This document shows positions 28,528 through 36,883 of a DNA stretch of 64,000 nucleotides, one piece after another. A model generated the notes under the pieces. That model was not told where the DNA came from. It worked only from the letters and a program-made list of their open reading frames with translations, and did not search any database. Each line of letters starts with the position of its first letter. Positions within the stretch are counted from its first letter, which is position 1. Position numbers and translations under genes: made by a program. The stretch is from contig CAVPUY010000017.1 of assembly GCA_963709075.1 (NCBI GenBank), positions 124,001 through 188,000 on the forward strand, given 5' to 3'. The stretch is from Palsa-506 sp963709075 (GTDB taxonomy: Bacteria > Actinomycetota > Actinomycetes > Streptosporangiales > Streptosporangiaceae).

Positions 28528-28899
28528 ATGGGACTGACCTGGCGGGACGGGATATCGTCCCTGTTCATCCTGGTGATCATCTTCTCGTACGCGGCATTCT
28601 TGCAGGGAACGAGCCTGCTGCTGCTCTCCACCGCGTGGGCCACCACGTCCGTGGTGCTCGTGCTCGGCACCGGCTGCGCGCTGGCCGGGGCCGGCGACCT
28701 GTACACGAATCCCCAGCCACGGGCGGGCGAGATTCTCCGCTGGGTCGCAACCGGGCTCGGCGCGATCGCGCTCATCGCCGGGCTGGCCGGGCTGGTCACC
28801 GGCAGCGCGCACGCGCTTGAGATCCTCGTCGTGACCATGATCGCCTTGTGGGCGACAGCCACCTGCTGGCATGTGTTCACGATCGGGTCTGAGCAGTGA
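28528..28899 (+). CDS. Four-helix membrane protein, unknown function
   Basis: This 123-residue protein has four hydrophobic segments (LFILVIIFSYAAFLQG, WATTSVVLVLGTGCALAGAG, ILRWVATGLGAIALIAGLAG and ILVVTMIALWATATCWHVF). No family is recognised with confidence. The ATG at 28528 is chosen because GAAGGGA lies nine bases upstream; a GTG at 28519 would abut that site. It is probably transcribed with the PspC and DUF1707 genes. Confidence 0.7.
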   Translation: MGLTWRDGISSLFILVIIFSYAAFLQGTSLLLLSTAWATTSVVLVLGTGCALAGAGDLYTNPQPRAGEILRWVATGLGAIALIAGLAGLVTGSAHALEILVVTMIALWATATCWHVFTIGSEQ

Positions 28900-28943
28900 G
28901 CCGCGGCGGCGCGGCGTGCCCGCCGCGGTGATGCGCCCCGGCG

Positions 28944-29907
28944 CTAGTCCCGCAGGCGGCCAAGCGCGTGCCTGGCCTGGCGCTGCCGGGTTCTGGCCCG
29001 CCGCGCCGTCAGCCTGGCCTCGGCCAGGTCGCGGCGCGCGTCGGCAAGCTGCTCTTCCAGCCGCCGGACAGCCCGCTCGGCGTCCTGCTCCGCCTGGTCG
29101 GCGGCCTCGGCGGCCTGGTCGGCCGCGGCAGCCGCGTGCTCGGCCGCGGCGACCGCCTCGCGGTGGCGCTGCCGCTCCGCCCTTTCCCTGGCGGCGGCCA
29201 GGTCGGCAAGCTTTCGCAGGCGGCCCCGCCTGGCTCCTGGCCGACGGCTTCGCTGGCGGCCCGGCCGGGCTGCGGCCCGGCGGCCGGGCGGCCTGCTGCG
29301 GGCGCGGCCTCGCCGCCGGGCCCGGCCCGGCGGCAGGCGGCCGCTGCGGTGCGTGCCCGCCGCGCGGCCGGCGCTGCTGGCTGGGCGGCGACACCAGGGT
29401 CAGCGCCGGCGGCTCGCCCGGGCCGAAGCCGTCCCGGCGGGCCGCCCGGTCCAGGGTTCCCGCCCGCAGCCGCTCGGCGACCTGCGGGTCGGCCATCGCC
29501 GCGCCGAGGGTGGCGGTCACCTCATCCCGCAGCGCCGCGGGCGGTGACTGCAGGCCGCAGGCCGCGAACGCCTGCTTGGCCAGGGCGCCGATCAGCTGCC
29601 GCCGCCGCACCGAGAGCTCCCGGATGGCGGCGCCGTCCAGGGATTGCTGCGCGGCCCGAAGCTCGTCCCCGAGCTGGTCAAGCCTGCTGGTCACGCCGGG
29701 CTCAGCGCGGCTCAGCTGGTTCAGCACCCAGGCCGACCTGGTCGGCTTCCGCAGCGCGGCTATGCTCTTCGCCGCCCGTGCGTCGCCGGCCGCGCGCGCG
29801 CCTGCGCCGCCAGCTCGCCGCGGCGCTCGATGAAGTGCGTCCGGGTCAGCTGAGTACAGCTCCCCGGCCGCATCGCGCAGAAGGTCACCATTGGTCACCC
29901 GGCTCAT
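28944..29907 (-). CDS. Conserved coiled-coil protein, multiple frameshifts
   Basis: This protein of about 320 residues begins MSRVTNGDLLRDAAGELYSA and includes AKSIAALRKPTRSAWVLNQL, typical of an actinobacterial conserved hypothetical family. A central Pro/Ala/Gly/Gln-rich segment (about 29210-29420) is followed by a long Ala/Glu/Arg coiled coil that ends in ARHALGRLRD and a TAG at 28944. The frame slips near 29846 and 29793 (compensating, the second in a CG dinucleotide run) and again in the Pro-rich part. The function is unknown. It is convergent with the four-helix membrane protein. Confidence 0.65.
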
Positions 29908-29952
29908 CCTGCCCCAGCGCCCGGCGCAGGCTGAAGCGGCCGGGCTAACTCC

Positions 29953-32434
29953 TCACTGGTCCAGGATGCGCAGCCGCTGCGGATCATAGAGCGGCGCGAT
30001 CTGCAGCCGGGCGGGAACCTGGCCGGCCGGGGTGCGCACGCGGAAGTCGCTGCCTTTCAGCCACTCGCCGGTGACCCCGTCAGGGTTGCTCACCTGGGCC
30101 AGCCCGACCGGCCCGCCCACCGTGTAGCCGTAGGCGGCGGCCCGCAGGTAGCCAGCCCACTCGCCATCGGCGAGCACCGGCTCGTTGCCGAACAGGTCGA
30201 TCGCCGGGTCATCGACGATCAGGCTGACCACCCGGTTCCGCGGCGGTCCCCCGGCCCGCGCCCTGAGCAGCGCGTCCCGGCCGGTGAACCCGCCGGGCTT
30301 GTCCCAGGCGACGGCGAAGCCCAGCCCGGCCTCCAGCGGGTTATCGGTGTTGTCGATGTCGACGCCCATGTCGCGGTAGCCCTTTTCCAGCCGCAGGCTG
30401 GACATCGCGGACAGGCCGATCGGCCGGAAGCCGAGGTCGACGGCCGGCCGCCACCAGGTCGTCGTAGACGCCGAGCCCGTACTCGGCGGGCACGTGCAGC
30501 TCCCAGCCAAGCTCGCCGACGTAGGTGACCCGGATGGCGAGCACCGGCGCGTACCCGACATGGATCTGCCGCGCGGTCAGGTACGGGAACGCCTCGTTGG
30601 ACAGATCGGCGTCGGTCAGCCGCCCGATCAGCAACCTGGACGCCGGGCCCTGCACCGACAGCAGGGTGGTGCCGGAGGTCACGTCGGCGACGGTGACTAC
30701 CTCGCCGGGCTGCGTCGCCCTGCCTGATCAGCGGCTCGATCCGGCGGTGGATGATGTCGCTGGCCACCACCAGGAACCTGGCCGGCTCCAGCCAGGTCAC
30801 CGTGACGTCGGCGACGATGCCGCCCTGCTCGTTAAGCCACTGGGTGTAAACGAGCCTGCCCTGGCCGGCCGTCACGTCGTTGGACGAAGCCGGCTGAGCA
30901 CCGCCGCGGCGTCCGGTCCCTGCACGAGGAACTTCGCCATCAGGCTCATGTCCAGGACGCCGACTGCCTCGCGGACCGCGGCGTGCTCGCGGCCGACGAC
31001 CGCGTGCGAGTCCTGGCGCCGGAAGTCGAGGCTGGCCGCCGGCGCCTCCCCCGGCTCGGCGAACCACTCGGCGAACTCCCAGCCGGCCGAGGCGGCGAAA
31101 TGGCCGCCGGCCGCGGCGAGCCGCTCGTGCAGCACCGACCGGCGCACGTTCCGCCCGGTCGACGGCTTCCAGCCGGGCCAGACCGCATCCCCGAACAGCA
31201 CCCCGAGCTGCTCCACGGTGCGCTCGGCCCGGAACCGCCGCGACGTCTCATAAGCGGCGGTCCGGTCGATGGCGACGCCGGTCGCGTCGACGGGGGGGAT
31301 GCCGTCCACGATCCACTGCGCGAGCATCATGCCGACCCCGCCGCCGGACAGGATGCCCAGCGAGTTCAGGCCGGCCGCGACGAAGTAGCCGTCCAGCTCA
31401 GGGGCGGGCCCGAGCAGCGGCCGGACATCGGCGGTGAACGACTCGGGCCCGCAGAAGAACGTCCGGACGCCGGTGTCCGCCAGCGACGGCACCCGGTTCA
31501 GCGCGGCGCCGAGATACGGCTCCATCCGCTCCCAGTCCGGCGGCAGCTTGCCGAAGGAGAACCCCCTGGGCACCCCGTCCAGCGACCATGGCGCGCCGGC
31601 CGGCTCGAACAAGCCGACCAGCATCCCGTCGCCCTCCGGCCGGTAGTAGCCGTAGTTGTCCGGGTCCTCGATGACCGGCAGGTCCTGGCTCATCCCGGGC
31701 ACGGTGTCGGTGAGCAGGTAGTAATGCTCGGCGGCCTGCAGCGGAACGCCGACCCCGGCCAGTGCCCCGAACTGCCTGGCCCAGATGCCGGCCGCGTTCA
31801 CCACCACCTCGGTCTCGATCCGGCCGGCCTCGGTGCGCACGGCGCGGACCTGGCGGCCAGCCACCTCGACGCCGGTCGCGGCCACGCCTTCAAGCACCCG
31901 GACACCCAGCTGCCTGGCGCCCTTGGCCAGCGAGGTCGCCACGCCGACCGGGTCGGCCCTGCCCTCGTCGGCGACGTAGAACGCGGAAAGCACGTCGTCG
32001 GTGCGGGCCAGCGGCCACATTCCCGCCAGTTCCGCGGGCGAGATCTCCACGTCCTCGACGCCGAAGCCGTGCATCCAGGCAGCCTCCCGGCGCAGGGCGC
32101 GCTGCCGCCGCGGGGTGGTCGCCAGCGAGATGTGCCCGACCGGGCGGAACCCGGTGGAGTGCCCGGTCTCCTGCTCAAGCCGCGCGTACAGATCACGCGA
32201 GTACCGGCTGAAGAACAGCGATGTCTCGTCCGTCATCCCGGCCGAGGTGATCAGCCCGGCGGCATGCCAGGTCGTCCCCGCCGTCAGCCTGTGCTGCTCG
32301 AGCAGCAGCACGTCGGTCCAGCCCAGGTGCGCGAGGTGATAGGCGATGCTGCAGCCGATCACCCCGCCGCCGACGATCACCACCTGCGCCCGGCTCGGAA
32401 CAGTCCCGCCACTGGTTACCGGGTCGATCGCCAC
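29953..32434 (-). CDS. Dimethylglycine/sarcosine dehydrogenase-like flavoprotein, three frameshifts
   Basis: This enzyme of about 826 residues couples an N-terminal DAO-type FAD domain to a C-terminal aminomethyltransferase (GcvT-like) folate domain, the layout of dimethylglycine dehydrogenase. The FAD fold starts VVIVGGGVIGCSIAYHLAHL, and TTWHAAGL holds the His that binds FAD covalently in this family. The folate part includes VTYVGELGWELHVPAEYG and RLEKGYRDMGVDIDNTDNP. One base is missing near 30893, and extra bases near 30726 and 30445 break the frame. The GTG at 32434 follows AAGGAAGG. It likely oxidatively demethylates an N-methylated amino acid, feeding methylene-tetrahydrofolate. Confidence 0.87.
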
Positions 32435-32598
32435 GATGTGCCTTCCTTGTCGGCGCACGCTCTGCCGCCAGCGCGCGTCCGGTGTCCTGCCGTCGATGCC
32501 GTGCATCGATCCGGGCCGGCTGGGCGGGCCCGCGGTTCCGCCCATAATGACATTGCAGGCCAGGCGCCTGGCGAGCCAGCCTCTGGCAGCATGAGCGC

Positions 32599-33504
32599 AT
32601 GCGCGTGCTGCGGACGCCCGAGGATCGTTTCGCCGGCCTGCCGGATTTCGGTTACCCGCCGCGGTACGCCGACGCCGGCGGCCTCCGGCTCGCTTACGTG
32701 CAGGCCGGGCCGCCGGACGGGGAGCCGGTGCTGCTGCTGCACGGCGAGCCGAGCTGGTCTTTCCTCTACCGGCACGTCATCCCGGTGCTGGCCGCCGCCG
32801 GGCTGCGGGCGATCGCGCCCGACCTGGCCGGGTTCGGCCGGTCGGACAAGCCTGCCGAGATCGCTGACCACAGCTACGCCCGGCATGTCGAGTGGATCCG
32901 GGCGCTCGCGTTCGACCGGCTTGACCTGCACGGGCTAACCCTCGTCGGCCAGGACTGGGGCGGCCTGATCGGGCTGCGGCTGGCGGCCGAGCACCCGGAC
33001 CGGTTCGCCCGGGTGGTGGCGGCCAACACCGGGCTGCCGACCGGTGACCAGCCCATGCCGGACGTCTGGCTGCGGTTCCGCGAGGTCGTGCGCACCGCGC
33101 CGCGGCTGCAGGTCGCCCGGCTCGTGCAGTCCGGCTGCCAGACGGAGCTGCCCGCCGCGGTGCTCGCTGCCTATGCCGCGCCGTTCCCGGACGAGAGCTT
33201 CATGGCCGCGGTCCGGGCCATGCCCGGCCTGGTCCCGACGTCGCCCGATGACCCGGCCGCCGAGGCCAACCGGGCGGCCTGGCGGCAGCTGTCCGGCTGG
33301 GACAAGCCGTTCCTCGTCGCGTTCAGCGACGGCGATCCGATCACCGGCGCGATGGCGCCGATCCTGCAGCGTGCGATTCCTGGCGCGGCCGGCCTCGAGC
33401 ATCCGGTGATCGCCGGCGCCGGGCACTTCCTGCAAGAAGACGCCGGCCAGCGGCTCGGCGCGGTGATCGCCGACTTCATCCGCGCCAGCCCGGCCGGACA
33501 TTAA
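32599..33504 (+). CDS. Haloalkane dehalogenase-like alpha/beta hydrolase
   Basis: This 301-residue alpha/beta hydrolase resembles haloalkane dehalogenases of the DhlA subfamily. The oxyanion region is HGEPSWSFLYRH (residues 48-59), the nucleophile is Asp119 followed by halide-binding Trp120 in GQDWGG, the probable acid is Asp246 and the base is His276 in GAGHFLQED. A cap-domain Trp157 could be the second halide ligand. Such enzymes hydrolyse carbon-halogen bonds, but real substrates of family members are often unknown. The ATG at 32599 is divergent from the flavoprotein gene. The frame is intact. Confidence 0.83.
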   Translation: MRVLRTPEDRFAGLPDFGYPPRYADAGGLRLAYVQAGPPDGEPVLLLHGEPSWSFLYRHVIPVLAAAGLRAIAPDLAGFGRSDKPAEIADHSYARHVEWIRALAFDRLDLHGLTLVGQDWGGLIGLRLAAEHPDRFARVVAANTGLPTGDQPMPDVWLRFREVVRTAPRLQVARLVQSGCQTELPAAVLAAYAAPFPDESFMAAVRAMPGLVPTSPDDPAAEANRAAWRQLSGWDKPFLVAFSDGDPITGAMAPILQRAIPGAAGLEHPVIAGAGHFLQEDAGQRLGAVIADFIRASPAGH

Positions 33505-33514
33505 GATCGTTTCT

Positions 33515-33533
33515 CCGGAAGCGCGCGTTCCGG
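33515..33533 (+). terminator. Possible terminator hairpin
   Basis: A short perfect stem (CCGGAA at 33515-33520, TTCCGG at 33528-33533) with a seven-base GC loop starts 11 bases after the dehalogenase stop. The stem is short, so confidence is low. Confidence 0.35.
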
Positions 33534-33600
33534 CCGGGCATCCCGGCGCAGGTGCATGACCGCCGCTAACACCGCGCGGCAGCCCGGGCCGGACTGCGGT

Positions 33601-34450
33601 CTAGGCCGTCCGCCAGTGCACGGGCCTGGACAGCGCCGGCGGCAGCCTGGTGGCGGCATCGCCCTTCGCCGCATCGGCCTGGGACTGGGTGAGGAAGATG
33701 CTCTGCGTCAGGTCGGCGCCGCTCAGGTCGGCGTCCCTGAGGTCGGCCCCGGTGAAGTCGGCCATGCTCAGGTCCGCGCCGCTGAGGTCCGCGCCGATCA
33801 GGCAGGCGCCGCGCAGGCTGGCGCCGCTCAGCTCAGCGGCGCTGAGGTCCTTCCCGCTGAGGTCGGCCCCCCTGAGGTCGGCGCCGCCGCCCGCGGCTCC
33901 GGCCCGCGCCAGCTCGCTGGCCCGCAGCAGCAGGGCATTGATCTGCGCCCGGCGCACGGCCACGTCAAGCTCCGCGAGCGCGACCGGCCCCTGCTGGGTG
34001 AGCCGCTCGGTCTCGGCCAGCGCGCGGCGCAGCTCGGCATGCACCGGGCGGGCCCGCGGCAGCGTAAGAGCCTCGGTCAGGTACCAGAGCAGCTCGTGCA
34101 GCTGACGCATGATCGTGAATGCGCCGAACATCTGCGCGGCGATGGCCGGCGTCCGCCGCCAGTCCCTGGCCGCCGAACGTGACCTGGGTGACCTGCTGCC
34201 CGGCGCCGAAGCAGTCGTAAACCGCGCAGCCGCGGAACCCCTGCTGCCTGAGCCGGTCGTGAATGCCGCAGCGGAAGTCCGGCTGCAGGTTCGGGCACGG
34301 CTGCCCGGCGTCCTTGCTGATGGCGAAGTCGGCCGACACCGCGAAGGCAGGCCCGGCGCAGCACAGGCCCGAGCAGCGCCCGCAGTCGGCTCGCAGGGCG
34401 CCGCGGTGCCCGCCGGGCGCGGACGCCGCTGGCCGGCTTCCGTCAGGCAT
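33601..34450 (-). CDS. Pentapeptide-repeat protein with Cys-rich N-terminus, one frameshift
   Basis: This protein of about 282 residues starts at ATG 34450. Its first 95 residues hold a cluster of Cys residues (ADCGRCSGLCCAG, then GQPCPNL, FRCGIHDRL, FRGCAVYDCFGAG), which suggests bound metal. A helical middle follows, then a run of A(D/N)LxX pentapeptides (about 33640-33900 on this strand, such as GADLSGADLSMADFTGADL), which fold into a right-handed beta-helix. One extra base near 34170 breaks the frame. Similar two-part proteins are conserved in actinomycetes without an assigned role. Confidence 0.78.
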
Positions 34451-34572
34451 GACGCGCGGCCTGCCGGGCGGCCCAGTCCATGCCCGTCAGTCTCCCACTT
34501 GTTCTGGCCGGCTATCACCTCAGCGTGTTCGCTCGTTTCATGTCGCTGCGATGAGCGCCGCCGACCTGCCGG

Positions 34573-35280
34573 TCACCGGGGCAGCTCCGTCCGCCCCCCG
34601 TCATCGGCGCCGGCCGTGGCGCCGGGAATCACCAGGCCGGATTCGTAGGCGAGGATCACGGCCTGCACCCGGTCCCGCAGGCCAAGCTTGGACAGAACCG
34701 AGCTCACATGCGACTTCACCGTCTGCTCGGCGAGGCAGAGCCGCCCGGCGATCTCGGCGTTCGCCAGGCCGCCGGCGACAAGCAGCAGGACCTCGTGCTC
34801 GCGGGGGGTGAGGCTGCCGAGTTCAGGCGGCGGGGTCAGCCTGGCCCGCCGGGCGAATTCGGCGATCAGCCGGCTGGTGACGGCCGGCGCCAGCAGGGCT
34901 TCGCCCTGACCGATCACGCGCACCGCGCCGATGATCTCCTCCGGGGTGGCGTCCTTCAGCAGGAATCCGCTGGCGCCGGCCCGCAGGGCATCGTAGACGT
35001 AGTCATCGAGATCGAACGTGGTCAGCACGAGCACCCGGGGCGGATCCTGCGCCTCGCGTAGCAGCCGGGTGGCGTCGATACCGCCGAGCACGGGCATCCG
35101 GATGTCCATCAGGACGACGTCGGGCCGCAGCTGGCGTGCCAGCCGGACAGCCTCCTTGCCGTCTCCGGCGACACCGACGACCGACATGTCGTCCTGCGAA
35201 TCGAGCAGCGCGGTGAAACCCAGCCGGACGACGGCCTGGTCGTCGGCCACCAGCAGCCGCAGCGAGCTGCCTGCGGTCAT
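34573..35280 (-). CDS. NarL/LuxR-type response regulator
   Basis: This 235-residue response regulator has a receiver (LLVADDQAVVRLGF, Asp59 in VVLMDIRMP, Lys in GFLLKD) and a LuxR DNA-binding domain (LTPREHEVLLLVAGGLANAE, AEQTVKSHVSSVLSKL). The ATG at 35280 overlaps the kinase stop (ATGA). It is the partner of the kinase at 35277-36788. Targets are unknown. Confidence 0.92.
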   Translation of the reverse strand: MTAGSSLRLLVADDQAVVRLGFTALLDSQDDMSVVGVAGDGKEAVRLARQLRPDVVLMDIRMPVLGGIDATRLLREAQDPPRVLVLTTFDLDDYVYDALRAGASGFLLKDATPEEIIGAVRVIGQGEALLAPAVTSRLIAEFARRARLTPPPELGSLTPREHEVLLLVAGGLANAEIAGRLCLAEQTVKSHVSSVLSKLGLRDRVQAVILAYESGLVIPGATAGADDGGRTELPR

Positions 35281-36788
35281 CCCGGCTCGTCTCCGCTGCC
35301 GTCCGGTGCGGCGGGCAGCAGGGCGGATACGCAGAAGCCGCCCGCCGCCCCGGCGGGCCCCGCCGCGAACTGCCCGCCGAGCATCGCCACCCGCTCCCGC
35401 AGCCCCAGCAGGCCGAATCCGCCAGCGCCTGGGTGCTCCCGGCGGCCGGCGGCGGCCTGGTGCGCTGCGCCGTCGTCGCGGACGGTGATCCGCACGGCGT
35501 CGTCCCGCCAGCCCAGTTCCACCCGCACCTGGCTGCCGGGAGCGTGCCTGCCCGCGTTGGTCAGGGCCTCCTGGACGATGCGGTAGCCGCATAGCTCGAC
35601 CGACCCCGGCAGCGGCCACGGCTGGCCGGACGTCGTCAGCGTGATGCGCGCTCCCGCGCTGGTCATCCGCCCCACCAGGTCAGTCACGTCCGCGATCCTG
35701 GGCTGCGGCGCGGCCTCGGACTCGCCCCCGGGAGCGCGCAGCACGCCGAGCACGATCCGCAGTTCGGTGAGCGCGGCGCGCGCCTCCTCGGCGATCTCGC
35801 CGAACGCCGCCTCGCCCGGCGGCGGCAGCCCGTCGATCGCGTAGCGCGCGGTTGCCGCCCGCACCGCGATCATCGACACATGGTGCGCGACCACGTCGTG
35901 CAGCTCGCGCGCGATGGAGGCCCGCTCGCGGCCGATGGCGGCGCGCTCGCTCAGGCAGCGCACCCACTCGGCGGTCGCTGCCCGGTCGATCGCCGCCTGC
36001 CGCCGGGACCGCAGCAGCTCGCCCGCCCCCCACGCCAGCAGGACCGCCGCCGCCTCCGCCACCGTGGCGTCCCACGGGGTCGGGTTGACGGATGCGGGTA
36101 CGAAGACGGCGGCGAGCACGGCCAGCTCGGTCAGCACCAGCGCGGCGACCGCGCGCGGCCTGGGCAGCAGGACGGGGCACGCGCCGAGCGCGATCAGCCA
36201 GGCCGCCACGCATGCCGCGGGCCAGGACAGCCTGCCGGACAGCAGGAAGGCCGCGTTCGCCAGCAGCACGATCCCGATCGCGGCGCTGGGGAACCGGCGG
36301 GCCACGCCAAGCGGCGCGGTGGCCAGCACCCCCAGCGGCACGGCCACCAGCGCAGGCAGCGGGTGGCCGTGGACAGCGAACAGCAGCGAGGCGATCGCGA
36401 GCACGGCCGCCAGGGCGGCCGGGCCAGCCGGGCGGCGGTAGTCGGCGGCCAGCAGGCCGACGACACGCTCCACGAGCTTTCCTGGCCAGGTGACCCGCGG
36501 CGCGGCGCGAGCTGACGCGAGCGGGGCAGCGCCGGCCGCGGCGCGCGGGGCGGCACCGGTCATGGCGCGCGCGGCGGCAGCGGCCGCGGCCCGAGTCGCG
36601 GCCCGCTCGTCCGGGCCTGACGGATCTGGCAGGCCGGGCGGACCTGACCGGCCCGGCGGGCCAGGCGGGCCCGGCGCTGAGTCAATCACCCTCCCAGCAT
36701 GCACTCGCTCACGCCCGCGCGCGTGCGCCTGGCGGCTGACCGGACCCCATACCAGAGTCGCAGGCGGACTCGGCCGCCGGCCGGCCAC
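35277..36788 (-). CDS. HisKA_3 sensor histidine kinase
   Basis: This is a sensor kinase of the NarL-partner (HPK7) class, up to 503 residues. The N-terminal 100 residues are Ala/Pro/Gly-rich and the true start is uncertain (ATG 36788, or GTG near 36690 directly after GGGAGG). About five hydrophobic segments follow. The dimerisation helix carries His in SIARELHDVVAHHVSMIAV, and the ATPase has Asn in EALTNAGRHAPG, VRDDGA and GFGLLGLRERV. The signal is unknown. It is cotranscribed with the regulator. Confidence 0.88.
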   Translation of the reverse strand: MAGRRPSPPATLVWGPVSRQAHARGRERVHAGRVIDSAPGPPGPPGRSGPPGLPDPSGPDERAATRAAAAAAARAMTGAAPRAAAGAAPLASARAAPRVTWPGKLVERVVGLLAADYRRPAGPAALAAVLAIASLLFAVHGHPLPALVAVPLGVLATAPLGVARRFPSAAIGIVLLANAAFLLSGRLSWPAACVAAWLIALGACPVLLPRPRAVAALVLTELAVLAAVFVPASVNPTPWDATVAEAAAVLLAWGAGELLRSRRQAAIDRAATAEWVRCLSERAAIGRERASIARELHDVVAHHVSMIAVRAATARYAIDGLPPPGEAAFGEIAEEARAALTELRIVLGVLRAPGGESEAAPQPRIADVTDLVGRMTSAGARITLTTSGQPWPLPGSVELCGYRIVQEALTNAGRHAPGSQVRVELGWRDDAVRITVRDDGAAHQAAAGRREHPGAGGFGLLGLRERVAMLGGQFAAGPAGAAGGFCVSALLPAAPDGSGDEPG

Positions 36789-36883
36789 GCCGATACCGGT
36801 GCACAGCTTTCAGCGGTTCGGTTCTTGTGCCCGGAGCGGGTAACGCCGGGCGGCGTTCGGGTCAGTCTCCGGGCAGCACCGGG

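Noticed and set aside
30983..32938. A 651-codon open frame on the plus strand
   Set aside because: It is antisense to the flavoprotein and overlaps the dehalogenase. Its translation is rich in Arg, Gly, Gln and Pro with no family motifs, a usual by-product of high GC.
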